Source: UBA5796 sp040752455 (GTDB taxonomy: Bacteria; Chloroflexota; Anaerolineae; Anaerolineales; Villigracilaceae). Taken from it: DNA of 64,000 nucleotides. This document shows positions 35,274 through 42,432 of this stretch, one piece after another. The stretch is taken from the NCBI GenBank assembly GCA_049324115.1, contig JBMOMN010000020.1:62001-126000 (forward strand), written 5' to 3'. The notes under the pieces were generated by a model, which saw nothing but the letters and a program-made list of their open reading frames with translations, did no database searches and was not told the DNA's origin. The first letter of the stretch is position 1, and each line of letters starts with the position of its first letter. The position numbers and the translations under genes are program-made.

Positions 35274-35603
35274 TTACCGGTCGTCCCCGTCGCCGCGCAG
35301 GGTGCCGCGCTCGAGGCGGGAGTAGAGCTTTTCGAGGTTGTACCCGGCCACCTCGTCCAGGGACAGGCCGAGTTCGGTGCAGACCTGGGCCACGTACCAG
35401 AGCACGTCGCCGAGTTCGGCTTTGAGGGCGGACCGGGTCTCGTCGCTGATCTCACCCCCTTTGTCGCGGAAGACCTTTTTTATCTTACCGGCCACCTCCC
35501 CGGCCTCGTTGACCAGCCCCAGAGCGGGATAAATGACCGGGTGCCCGATGGCCGGATACCCGGCGGTCTTGCGGGATTTGGTCTGGTATTCGTCGAAGGT
35601 CAT
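35274..35603 (-). CDS. MazG-like nucleoside triphosphate pyrophosphohydrolase, 109 aa
   Basis: MTFDEYQTKSRKTAGYP starts a typical all-alpha NTP-PPase. Metal-binding acidic residues are visible in LGLVNEAGEVAGKIKK and ALKAELGDVLWYVAQV, the E-x2-E plus E-x2-D pattern of MazG-like enzymes. They remove non-canonical nucleotides as NTP to NMP plus pyrophosphate. ATG 35603 is preferred; the ORF extends to 35627 without a better site. It starts the short unit MazG, ribbon-SBD protein, ClpC. Confidence 0.85.
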   Translation of the reverse strand: MTFDEYQTKSRKTAGYPAIGHPVIYPALGLVNEAGEVAGKIKKVFRDKGGEISDETRSALKAELGDVLWYVAQVCTELGLSLDEVAGYNLEKLYSRLERGTLRGDGDDR

Positions 35604-35645
35604 AAAAATCCTTTCTCGAACCGCCAAGGCGCGAAGTTTCAGGCC

Positions 35646-35710
35646 AAACTTCGGAAGTCTTTTTTAGAGTCTTTACAGCCGGGATGCCTTCGAGAAGACT
35701 TCCGAAGTTT
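35646..35710. repeat. 16-bp perfect inverted repeat
   Basis: AAACTTCGGAAGTCTT (35646-35661) and AAGACTTCCGAAGTTT (35695-35710) are exact inverse copies with a 33-base centre. The sequence before it (CGAACCGCCAAGGCG near 35614) resembles the arm of the CGCCAAG-type repeat at 51962-52062. Confidence 0.85.
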
Positions 35711-35751
35711 ATTCTGCTTATGGCCTGGATCACGGGTATTGCATAAAGGTT

Positions 35752-35931
35752 TCAGGCACTACCTATATTACTGTCCAGACTTTCATTCAGCAAAGATGTA
35801 ATCTTTCTTGCTCTTTCTTCCGCATCATCCCAATCATCGTATCTCCCGCAAATGCAAATCTCTCGTTTCTCAACATTATCAACAACTACAAACGTATTGT
35901 TATCGAATTGGTTCACAGAATACCTTTGCAT
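35752..35931 (-). CDS. Small protein of unknown function, 59 aa
   Basis: A short frame below common length cut-offs. It begins MQRYSVNQFDNNTFVVVDN, with AGAAAGGTG about nine bases before the ATG, and ends SLLNESLDSNIGSA. The middle holds REICICGRYDDWDDAEERAR, giving a strand-strand-helix outline. The start is 15 bases after the stop of the 241-aa HTH protein gene and the base composition matches it, so the two form one unit. No family is recognised. Good Shine-Dalgarno and spacing make it likely real. Confidence 0.65.
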   Translation of the reverse strand: MQRYSVNQFDNNTFVVVDNVEKREICICGRYDDWDDAEERARKITSLLNESLDSNIGSA

Positions 35932-35946
35932 TAAGACACACCTTTC

Positions 35947-36672
35947 TTACGACAATGCTCGTTCCGCGAGAACACTGGCCGAAATCCTTGTATGAAGTTC
36001 CGAGACCAGATCATAATTCCAAAACCTTACGAGCGGTTTTATTGGCGTAAAAGCAGTCAGGGATAGCTTACTTTCGAATTCGGCTCGCCTGTGGTTATCC
36101 GCGACAATATGGAACTCTACTCTGAAATCCTGGAACTCCATGAACTTTATCAAAGACCTGTTTATATCTGTTGAGTGTTCGATTTCAAAAAATGATGCGG
36201 GATAACGACGCTCGTTGAACCAGGTGACATCTATGGTGAGAGCTTGCCTCAGTACGTTCGGGTAAGTGAAACTGTAAAACTCTGACAGACTGGCAACTTC
36301 GCCCAGCTTCCTTTGCGAAAAAGGTTTATTCTTATCTTGAGCCGGGATAAAAGTCTGGAAGCCTTTTAAATTTCCAATCTCGACCACTAACCCTTGAAAG
36401 AACGAGTGAGTATATTCCTTTTCTTTCCCAGGTGCCTGTTCTTCTGAAAACAAACGCAATACTTTTTCTTTTTCCGAAGTGAGCGCCCAAAGCCCCGGAC
36501 GAATCTTGAAAAACTCATCGCGGGTTTGCACAATTCGCCGGATACTGGCAAAAGGGGTCTTGGTTTTCCATGCACAATCAGGGATATTTGGAACGAGTTG
36601 ATACAGTTGGCCTAATGTAGCATAGCCGCCATTTTGTTGCATTGCCTCGATAACCGCCTCATGTTGTTTCAT
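35947..36672 (-). CDS. HTH-domain protein with possible nuclease-like C-terminal part, 241 aa
   Basis: The N-terminal 65 residues resemble a HARE-HTH or winged-helix domain (EAVIEAMQQNGGYATLGQLY, ending FFKIRPGLWAL). The C-terminal half has LTIDVTWFN and, after a short gap, ASFFEIEHSTDINRSLIKF. The D followed by E-x-E resembles a PD-(D/E)xK nuclease core, but the match is weak and no lysine sits at the usual place. The gene is less GC-rich than its neighbours. With its 59-aa partner it could be part of a restriction or defence unit; this is speculative. Confidence 0.6.
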   Translation of the reverse strand: MKQHEAVIEAMQQNGGYATLGQLYQLVPNIPDCAWKTKTPFASIRRIVQTRDEFFKIRPGLWALTSEKEKVLRLFSEEQAPGKEKEYTHSFFQGLVVEIGNLKGFQTFIPAQDKNKPFSQRKLGEVASLSEFYSFTYPNVLRQALTIDVTWFNERRYPASFFEIEHSTDINRSLIKFMEFQDFRVEFHIVADNHRRAEFESKLSLTAFTPIKPLVRFWNYDLVSELHTRISASVLAERALS

Positions 36673-36699
36673 AACGCTACCTCAATCATCGTTTTCCTA

Positions 36700-36996
36700 T
36701 TATTGACCAGATTCTCTTACGTCAACCCAACAATCATCGCAAATCTCTGGCAGATCCGTCGAACCTTCTTCCCAGCATACCCTCTTCCCACAGCGTTCGC
36801 AAGTCCACAGTTCACCGTAGCAATGAGAGTAGTTCTTACTCTGGCAGCCGAGAATTCTTCCTGTTTTCATGTAATAGATTTTTTCGATGAAGTCGTACCA
36901 ATAGCGTAAGAGGTCATCGTTAAATTCGAGAACGATTATTTCGCATCTTATCACGATTTCCATTTTCAAAATCGCTATAATCCTGGGAGTTGACAT
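36700..36996 (-). CDS. Small zinc-ribbon protein of unknown function, 98 aa
   Basis: The C-terminal half has two Cys pairs (TCERCGKRVCW and ICDDCW) plus CQSKNYSHC before them, a likely zinc-binding fold. The N-terminal half is helical and hydrophobic (IRCEIIVLEFNDDLLRYWYD). ATG 36996 has AGG five bases upstream; ATG 36963 and 36870 are in frame too. It lies 27 bases upstream of the HTH gene on the same strand with similar composition. No family can be named. Confidence 0.5.
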   Translation of the reverse strand: MSTPRIIAILKMEIVIRCEIIVLEFNDDLLRYWYDFIEKIYYMKTGRILGCQSKNYSHCYGELWTCERCGKRVCWEEGSTDLPEICDDCWVDVRESGQ

Positions 36997-37085
36997 GCTT
37001 ACCTAAATAACCGAACATCACTCAAATGACCACCTGATTTAAGTGACATTCGCAAAGATCATTCCCTGCGCCCTTCCCCGCCGAC

Positions 37086-37315
37086 GTTCCAGCCTTGAAT
37101 CCTCGCGTTTCAGCCTTGAATCCCCCGCGTTCCAGCCTTGCAAACGCCGCGACCGGCCTTGAAAACCTGATTATCTTGCCGAGATATTTCAATTTCCTGC
37201 CGAGCTTTTGGATTTTCTCGGCAAGATATTTATTTTTCTCGGCAAGATATTGATATAATCAAGGCGCAAAACAAAGTTTCCGCCTTGCAAACCGCAAGAT
37301 TCAAGGCTGGAAACC
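37086..37315 (+). repeat. Two families of short repeats upstream of the HU-like gene
   Basis: Family 1 (core CCAGCCTTG or variants): direct copies begin at 37086, 37107, 37129, 37151 and 37276, with an inverted copy at 37299-37315. Family 2 (CTCGGCA core): two copies in inverse orientation at 37177 and 37198, and two direct copies (TCTCGGCAAGATAT) at 37216-37229 and 37237-37250. Within each pair the spacing is 21 bases, two DNA turns. The block ends at a promoter, so it looks like a regulatory array. Confidence 0.8.
37251..37259 (+). promoter_or_regulatory. Extended -10 promoter of the HU-like gene
   Basis: TGA-TATAAT (37251-37259) is an extended -10 element. The fourth CTCGGCA site ends two bases before it. 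No -35 box fits, so a bound protein may help or block RNA polymerase here. Confidence 0.6.
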
Positions 37316-37345
37316 ATCATTTCATGGGCTCATTTGGAGGCGTTC

Positions 37346-37741
37346 ATGGCTTCAAGGATCACTGCAATTCGCAAGTTCCGCCCCGAGTTGCGCCGCGGCC
37401 GCACTTTGAATATGGGGGACGTGGTCGAGTTGATTGCGCGCAGCACCGGCTTGAACGAAGGCGAGATCCGTTTCGTAGTGTACGAGCTGCGGGATTTGAT
37501 CCTGATGGCGGCCCACCGGGGGCAGGCGGTCAAGATCGAAGGGATGGGCATCTTTACCCCCACCATCCGCTCGGACGGGGAGATGAACATGCTCTTCCGC
37601 GCCGACAAGAGTATGCGGTCCAAGCTGCACGTCAACTACCTGTCAACCAACATTATCAACAAGGACAGCATCGGCAAATCGGCAGATGAGCTGGTGGCGA
37701 TGTGGAACGCGGCCCATCCCGAGGATCCGGTGGAGGGTTAG
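37346..37741 (+). CDS. HU/IHF-like DNA-binding protein, 131 aa
   Basis: Residues about 25-110 follow the HU fold: helical MGDVVELIARSTGLNEGEI and FVVYELRDLILMAAHRGQAV, then the HU-type turn KIEGMGIFTPTIR and a basic arm. The N-terminal extension (ITAIRKFRPELRRGRT) and C-terminal tail are longer than in classical HU (about 90 aa). ATG 37346 has GGAGG five bases upstream and is preferred over TTG 37334. The phased repeat array just upstream is a natural candidate for self-regulation. Function as a nucleoid or regulatory protein is inferred from the fold. Confidence 0.75.
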   Translation: MASRITAIRKFRPELRRGRTLNMGDVVELIARSTGLNEGEIRFVVYELRDLILMAAHRGQAVKIEGMGIFTPTIRSDGEMNMLFRADKSMRSKLHVNYLSTNIINKDSIGKSADELVAMWNAAHPEDPVEG

Positions 37742-37824
37742 GGCAGGATGAAGGACTGTTCCGGGCTGCAAATGGTTTTCAAGAGGTTCGTAAACGCGTT
37801 TGAACATGGATTCACTAACAGCAA

Positions 37825-37852
37825 CTCCTTGAATTTTGACAAATTCAAGGAG
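37825..37852. repeat. 12-bp hairpin after the HU-like gene
   Basis: CTCCTTGAATTT (37825-37836) and AAATTCAAGGAG (37841-37852) form a perfect stem with loop TGAC. There is no T-run after it, so it may be a weak terminator or an RNA structure. The rest of 37742-37888 shows nothing else recognisable. Confidence 0.7.
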
Positions 37853-37888
37853 TGGTAGGATCTCACTTAAACGTGGTCGGGGTTTTAT

Positions 37889-37955
37889 CCGCTAATCTTC
37901 GCCAATCCACGCTAATTCTTGGGCGCTTTTCGGGCTTATTGTCTTTGATTAGCGG
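37889..37955. repeat. Intergenic inverted repeat (CGCTAATC type)
   Basis: CCGCTAATC (37889-37897) and GATTAGCGG (37947-37955) pair; similar units (CACGCTAATTC, GATTAGCGTAAATTCGTGG) surround them. This is one of several related palindromic elements in gaps of this window. No coding frame is seen in 37742-38083. Confidence 0.65.
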
Positions 37956-38060
37956 AGATTAGCGTAAATTCGTGGATGGTATATTCGATTACGCAAAGCT
38001 CCACGCTTAAGTGCAGCGATACCCAAGGAGTTGCATTCCTGGTTTTTGGGAAAATCCCGG

Positions 38061-38510
38061 CTAAAACGCCTCGACCAGCCGCTTCACACAAACACCGCCG
38101 CCGAGACGTTGAACCGTTCGGCCAGCGCCCGTATCTGGCGGATGTTCAACTCCCGCTTGCCGTTCAGGACCTCGGAGACGACGCCCTGCGATCCGATTTC
38201 GGGCAGGTCGGTTTGTTTCAAGTTGTGTTCATCCATGAGAAAGCGTAACACATCGGTCCCCTTCGCTTCCGGCAGGGGATGGTGTTCTTCTTCGTAAGCC
38301 TGGATCAAAGTTCCGAGCGTATCCAGCAGGCTGTAAAGCGGGTGGGTTTCGTCCGTTCCGATCTCGTCGAGCAATTCATTCAACCGTTTCACCGCCGCAT
38401 TGTAGTCACGTTCGTTGCGGATGGTGAGCAAGGGGCTGATGCTCTTCCAATGGGCCAGAATTTCATCAATAAAGTAAGACATCTTCTAAAACGCCTCCAC
38501 CAGCCGCTTC
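38061..38510. repeat. 25-bp near-identical direct repeats flanking the higA gene
   Basis: The 25 bases at 38061-38085 and 38486-38510 differ at only one position. The second copy is the 3' end of the LLM gene (coding KRLVEAF plus stop on the minus strand). The first copy lies at the far end of higA, overlapping its stop codon. The repeats therefore bracket the higA gene exactly. Confidence 0.85.
38084..38482 (-). CDS. HigA-like antitoxin with HTH domain, without toxin partner, 132 aa
   Basis: The protein has the long N-terminal part of COG5499-type HigA (YNAAVKRLNELLDEIGTDETH and EEEHHPLPEAKGTDVLRFLM), then a Cro/C1 helix-turn-helix (HNLKQTDLPEIGSQGVVSEVLNGKRELN in outline). In complete modules a HigB toxin gene precedes it. 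Here the LLM gene lies three bases upstream and no toxin is found, so it is an orphan. It sits between two copies of the end of the LLM gene, a sign that it was inserted there. Confidence 0.85.
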   Translation of the reverse strand: MSYFIDEILAHWKSISPLLTIRNERDYNAAVKRLNELLDEIGTDETHPLYSLLDTLGTLIQAYEEEHHPLPEAKGTDVLRFLMDEHNLKQTDLPEIGSQGVVSEVLNGKRELNIRQIRALAERFNVSAAVFV

Positions 38511-39526
38511 CAGAAGCCGTCCCGTTCGCCGGGGGTGAAGGGGGTGTAAAGGGTCAGGCGGTCGGCGAGACCCTGGTAGCGGGCTTTCAGGGCGGCGGGC
38601 AGCCCGGCTTCGTCACTGACCACGCAGAAAGTCCGCAGGATGTCGTCGGTGATCAGGCCGAACATCTCGCCCCATTCGCCTTTGGCGGCGTGGAGCGAGA
38701 GCTGCTCAGCCACGCCCTCCCAGCCGTGCAGGGCGAAGACCGGGCGGTAGGTGGGCGTGGAGGCATAGAACGAGATCTGGGCGCGGGCGAAATTCTCTTC
38801 TTCGGGCGTGGCGGCGGCGAAGGCGGTCACGGATACGGCCACATCCTCCCGCTTGCGGCCGGCTTTCTGCGCTCCCTGCTCGATGGCCGGCAGGATCACC
38901 TCGCCCAGGTATTTGGGGCTGTTGAGCGGGTGGACGTGGAAGCCCTGGCAGGTCTCGCCCGCCAGCTTCGCCAGCCCCGTATTGACCCCGGCGATGTAGA
39001 TCGGGATTAATGACTCCCCTCCGAACCTCACCCCCGGCCCCTCTCCTATAGGAGAGGGGAGATTGAGCGGCCCGGGGTTGAAGAACGGGGTCATCAGCCT
39101 GATCTTGTAATACTCCCCGTTATAGGAAAGTTTCGCGCCGTTCTGCCAGCAATCCCAAAAGGCGCGGATGACCTGGATCTGCTCGCGCAGTTTGCCCACC
39201 GGCGACTCGGGCCAGGGCAGCCCGAAGCGCTTCTCGATGTGACCTTTGACCTGGGTGCCGAGTCCGAGGATGAACCTGCCCCCGGACTGCGCCGCCAGGT
39301 CCCAGGCGGTGTAGGCCAGGTCCGCCGGGGAGCGGGCAAACGAGACGGCGATGGCTGTGCCGATCTCCATTTTTTGCGAGTGTTCGGCGATCAGGGCGCA
39401 GGGCAGGAAGGGGTTATGCTGGGTCTCGGAGGTCCACAGGGCGTCGAAGCCCAGCGCATCGGCGGCCTCGGCCACCCCCGGGACGCCGGTCAGGTGCATG
39501 GGGGCTAACGCTGCATCGAATTTCAT
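38486..39526 (-). CDS. LLM-class oxidoreductase (probably F420-dependent), 346 aa, with in-frame repeat insertion
   Basis: A luciferase-like monooxygenase fold enzyme: MKFDAALAPMHLTGVPGVAE, SETQHNPFLP, IGTAIAVSFARSPADLAY, FILGLGTQVKGHIEKRFG and PIYIAGVN. The pattern fits the F420-dependent branch of the LLM family; the substrate is unknown. After MTPFFNPGPL there is an extra stretch of about 18 residues (NLPSPIGEGPGVRFGGES) before IPIYIAG, which other members lack. It is encoded by a palindromic repeat at 39011-39064. The enzyme may still fold, since the insert lies in a loop-like region. Confidence 0.88.
   Translation of the reverse strand: MKFDAALAPMHLTGVPGVAEAADALGFDALWTSETQHNPFLPCALIAEHSQKMEIGTAIAVSFARSPADLAYTAWDLAAQSGGRFILGLGTQVKGHIEKRFGLPWPESPVGKLREQIQVIRAFWDCWQNGAKLSYNGEYYKIRLMTPFFNPGPLNLPSPIGEGPGVRFGGESLIPIYIAGVNTGLAKLAGETCQGFHVHPLNSPKYLGEVILPAIEQGAQKAGRKREDVAVSVTAFAAATPEEENFARAQISFYASTPTYRPVFALHGWEGVAEQLSLHAAKGEWGEMFGLITDDILRTFCVVSDEAGLPAALKARYQGLADRLTLYTPFTPGERDGFWKRLVEAF
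39038..39059. repeat. Perfect 22-bp palindrome inside the LLM gene
   Basis: CCCCTCTCCTA followed by its exact complement, centred at 39048/39049, preceded by CTCACCCCCGG. This GC-rich element is of a kind common in gaps of environmental genomes; here it lies in frame inside a gene. Confidence 0.9.
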
Positions 39527-39545
39527 CTCTCCTCCTGTTCCAAGT

Positions 39546-39715
39546 TGTCATTGCGAGCGCAGCGAAGCAATCTCCAGTTACGGGGGGAATGCCCATCGGG
39601 CAATTTGACCGTTTAAACGGGGATTGCTTCGTCGGTCTTCGACTGCCACTTCGGCAACCCTTCGACAAGCTCAGGGCAGTGGCTCAGTGTCCGCTCAGAC
39701 CTCCTCGCAATGACA
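39546..39715. repeat. Composite palindromic repeat (TCATTGCGAG type with a nested element)
   Basis: Outer arms TGTCATTGCGAG (39546-39557) and CTCGCAATGACA (39704-39715) are perfect 12-bp inverses. Inner parts AGCGAAGCAATC and GATTGCTTCG also pair. A second element with CCCTTCGACAAGCTCAGGGC lies near 39658-39677. The repeat ends exactly at the stop codon of the M42 peptidase gene. No gene lies in 39527-39715. Confidence 0.85.
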
Positions 39716-40765
39716 TTAATCGAGCAAATACGCCAAAATCCATTGGGTGGTGGCGACCAGGGCCTCGGTGTGGGTGCGCTCGTAGTTGTGGGAGGCGTCC
39801 ACGCCGGGGCCGATGAGCGCCACAGCCACGTCGCCGCCGGCGCGCCAGAAGGCTTCGCCGTCCGAGCCGTAGTTGGGGTAGATATCCACTTTGTAGGGGA
39901 TGCCGTGCTCGCCGGCCAGCCGCCGCAGCTTGTTCGACAGGCCGTGATGGTAGGGGCCGCCGCTGTCCTTGACGCACAGGGTGGCGTGGAATTCGTCGGA
40001 AGCCTGCCCGTCGCCGACGGCGGCCATGTCCACGGTGACGAGTTCGTGGACGTCGGACGGGATGCCCGCCGCCGCGCCGTGCCCGACCTCTTCGTAGTTG
40101 CTGATGTGGAAGTAGGTCGTCTGGGCCGGGGTTTTGCCGGAATCCGCCAGGGACTTGATGGCGCTGACCATAGCGGCGACACAGGCCTTATCGTCCAGGA
40201 AGCGCGAGCGGACGAAGCCGTTCGTCACCTCGACGCGCGGGTCGAAGGCGACGAAATCGCCGACGTTGATCCCCAATCCCCGGGTCTCATCGGCTGAGGT
40301 GGTGCGGGCGTCCAGGCGGACTTCCATGCTCTCGTCGTCGCGCTTGTCTTCGTAGGCGGCCTTGCCGTAGGTGTGCCCGGAGGCCTTGCTGTGCATGTAC
40401 GAACCGCGCACCCGTTCGCCGCTGGCGGTGAAGACGGTGACGCCTTCGGTCTCCACGCCGCCGGGGACGAGGCCGCCGATGCGGGCCAGCTTGAGCCGCC
40501 CGTTGGATTTGATCTCCTTGACCATCCCGCCCAGGGTGTCCACGTGGGCGGTCAGGGCGCGGGGAGAGTCGTTCGAAAGGCCGTCCCATTTCGCGACCAG
40601 CGCGCCTTTGCGGGTGCGGGAGAAGCTGAGCTGGGGACAGGCCGAGAGTTCCTGCTCGACGAAGGCGATGGCCTGATCGGTGAAGCCGGTAGGCGAAGGG
40701 GTGTTGAGCAGGTTGACGAGGAAAGTCGTCAGGTAGTCGGTATCGAGGCTGGGCATATTTTCCAT
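39716..40765 (-). CDS. M42-family metallopeptidase, 349 aa
   Basis: A di-metal aminopeptidase of the M42 (glutamyl aminopeptidase-like) family. Metal ligands are seen in ALTAHVDTLGGMV, RFLDDKACVA, NYEEVGHGAA and VTVDMAAVGD. The catalytic Glu pair is in YEEVGHG. The C-terminal part NYGSDGEAFWRAGGDVAVAL with H-N-Y-E-R-T-H near the end is usual. The protein is cytosolic, without signal. Start ATG 40765; ATG 40756 is also in frame. Substrates may be N-terminal residues of short peptides. Confidence 0.93.
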   Translation of the reverse strand: MENMPSLDTDYLTTFLVNLLNTPSPTGFTDQAIAFVEQELSACPQLSFSRTRKGALVAKWDGLSNDSPRALTAHVDTLGGMVKEIKSNGRLKLARIGGLVPGGVETEGVTVFTASGERVRGSYMHSKASGHTYGKAAYEDKRDDESMEVRLDARTTSADETRGLGINVGDFVAFDPRVEVTNGFVRSRFLDDKACVAAMVSAIKSLADSGKTPAQTTYFHISNYEEVGHGAAAGIPSDVHELVTVDMAAVGDGQASDEFHATLCVKDSGGPYHHGLSNKLRRLAGEHGIPYKVDIYPNYGSDGEAFWRAGGDVAVALIGPGVDASHNYERTHTEALVATTQWILAYLLD

Positions 40766-40818
40766 TCGAGGCTCGCTTGTGGTGCAGGTATCGAGAGACA
40801 GTGTACCAAATTAAATCG

Positions 40819-40847
40819 AAAACCGGGCCTCTCCTTTGCCCGGTTTT
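40819..40847. terminator. Terminator after ssb
   Basis: AAAACCGGGC (40819-40828) pairs with GCCCGGTTTT (40838-40847). Runs of A and T on the two sides make it usable in both directions; it lies 13 bases after the ssb stop. Confidence 0.85.
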
Positions 40848-40859
40848 TGTTGGAGCGAG

Positions 40860-41240
40860 TCAGGCCTCGTAGTCTGCGGCTTCTTCCTCGATGGTGGGCA
40901 TGGGTTCCTCGACGGTCTTGCGGTCGAGGAATTGCAGGGCGAGCGCAACAACCTTGGTATAGTAACGGGTTTCGCCCTTGTCTTCCACCCGGTCGGTTTT
41001 CAGGCGGCCTTCGAGGTAGACGAGACTGCCCTTCTTGAGGTATTCCTGGCAGACTTCACCCAACCGTCCCCAGGCTTCCACGTTGACCCATTCGGTGTAT
41101 TCTTTCAATTCTCCCCCGGCTTTCCAGCGCTGGGTGACGCCCATGCTGAAATGGGCCACTTTCTTGCCCGTTGGGGTGTAATGGCTTTCGGGGTCTTTTC
41201 CGAGATATCCGATCAGTTGAACACGGTTCAGTGCTGGCAT
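40860..41240 (-). CDS. ssb: Single-stranded DNA-binding protein, 126 aa
   Basis: An OB-fold SSB: LNRVQLIGYLGKDPESHYTP, VAHFSMGVTQRW, EYTEWVNVEAWGRLGEVC and KGSLVYLEGRLKTDR. The protein is short and its tail (EEEAADYEA) is acidic but lacks the classical DDDIPF tip that recruits partner proteins. This may be a secondary SSB or a lineage form. The gene is followed by a clear terminator; the 65-aa gene upstream may be in the same unit. Confidence 0.93.
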   Translation of the reverse strand: MPALNRVQLIGYLGKDPESHYTPTGKKVAHFSMGVTQRWKAGGELKEYTEWVNVEAWGRLGEVCQEYLKKGSLVYLEGRLKTDRVEDKGETRYYTKVVALALQFLDRKTVEEPMPTIEEEAADYEA

Positions 41241-41279
41241 GTTATCCTCCGTATGGTGTTTTGCCAGGAATAAGGTGGG

Positions 41280-41477
41280 TCATTTCTTCTTGAGAACGGG
41301 CATGCCCGTTTTCATTTCGGCGACGTTGTAGCCTGCGGGGATGGCGTCGAGGGCCTCAGCGGCGCGGACATCGCGGGCGAAGAAGAACAGGGTGGTCTCC
41401 TTGCCGGTCGAGCGGGTCACTTTCTTGGCGTGCAGGTAATAGGTTTGACCCTTTGAGTTCTTGTACGCATAAGCCAT
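41280..41477 (-). CDS. Conserved-looking small protein of unknown function, 65 aa
   Basis: The sequence MAYAYKNSKGQTYYLHAKKV, then TLFFFARDVRAAEALDAIPAGY and a Lys-rich end suggests a small beta-alpha protein. The first half (K-N-S-K-G-Q-x-Y-Y-L-H) looks like a short strand hairpin. No family is known to me by name. A good spacing to ssb (39 bases) and purine-rich GAGGAGC upstream of the ATG support it as a real gene. Confidence 0.7.
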   Translation of the reverse strand: MAYAYKNSKGQTYYLHAKKVTRSTGKETTLFFFARDVRAAEALDAIPAGYNVAEMKTGMPVLKKK

Positions 41478-41562
41478 GATTATTTGCTCCTCTCTAATCT
41501 AACCGGAAACGTTATACTTAGTGTAGCAAATATTTTCTGGTTGTCAACACGGAAATCAGCCC

Positions 41563-42432
41563 ATGGAATCCCCTGAAAAACCGATGATGATCGTCTCCAC
41601 CCTGGACGAATTGCGCTCCGCCCGGCCCATCCTGGACGGGAAGGTCGGCCTCGTGCCCACGATGGGTTTTCTCCACGAGGGGCATCTCTCGCTCGTCCGC
41701 CGCGCCCGGCAGGAATGCGACAGCGTGGCCGTCAGCATCTTCGTCAATCCGACCCAGTTCGCGCCCACCGAGGACCTGTCCAGTTACCCGCGAGACCTGG
41801 AGCGCGACCTGCGCCTGCTGTCCGATGAGGGCGCCGACCTGGTGTGGACGCCCTCAGCCGAGGTGATGTATCCAAACGGCTACCAGACCTGGGTCCAGGT
41901 GGAAGCGCTGACGGAGCCGCTCGAAGGGGCGATGCGTCCCGGCCATTTCCGCGGCGTGACGACCGTCGTCGCCAAACTGTTCAACGCCGTCCAGCCGGAC
42001 CGGGCCTATTTCGGCCAGAAGGACGCCCAGCAGGCGGCGGTCATCCGGCGCATGGTCCAGGATTTGAACTTCCCGCTGGAAGTCGTCATCTGCCCGACCG
42101 TGCGCGAACCGGACGGGCTGGCGATGTCGAGCCGCAATACCTATCTCGACCCGGAACAGCGCAAGGCCGCCACGGTGCTGTTCCGCGCCCTGAGCGCGGC
42201 CCGCGCCGCCTACGAAAGCGGCGAACGGAGCGGCGAGGCCCTGCGCCGGATCGTGGCCGGGACGGTCAATGCCGAGCCGCTGGCCCGCCTGCAATACGTC
42301 TCCTGCGCGGATTTCGATACGCTCAGGGAGGTGGACGAGATCGAGGGCAAGACGCTGCTCTCGATGGCGGTCTATGTGGGGAAAACGAGGCTGATTGATA
42401 ATTTTATTTTGGGTTCGCTACCGTACATCTAA
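41563..42432 (+). CDS. panC: Pantoate--beta-alanine ligase, 289 aa
   Basis: PanC joins pantoate and beta-alanine with ATP to make pantothenate, the precursor of coenzyme A. The nucleotidyl-transferase motif PTMGFLHEGHLSLV, the pantoate site FVNPTQFAP, RPGHFRGVTTVVAKLFN, YFGQKDAQQ and the KMSKS-like AMSSRNTYL are all present. Length is normal. No panB or panD gene is adjacent. It is divergent from the 65-aa gene and ends in front of a long repeat-filled gap. Confidence 0.96.
   Translation: MESPEKPMMIVSTLDELRSARPILDGKVGLVPTMGFLHEGHLSLVRRARQECDSVAVSIFVNPTQFAPTEDLSSYPRDLERDLRLLSDEGADLVWTPSAEVMYPNGYQTWVQVEALTEPLEGAMRPGHFRGVTTVVAKLFNAVQPDRAYFGQKDAQQAAVIRRMVQDLNFPLEVVICPTVREPDGLAMSSRNTYLDPEQRKAATVLFRALSAARAAYESGERSGEALRRIVAGTVNAEPLARLQYVSCADFDTLREVDEIEGKTLLSMAVYVGKTRLIDNFILGSLPYI

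Noticed and set aside
37086..37140. CRISPR-like look of the short direct repeats
   Set aside because: Units are about 12-17 bases with gaps of only 5-9 bases, imperfect, and there are no cas genes.
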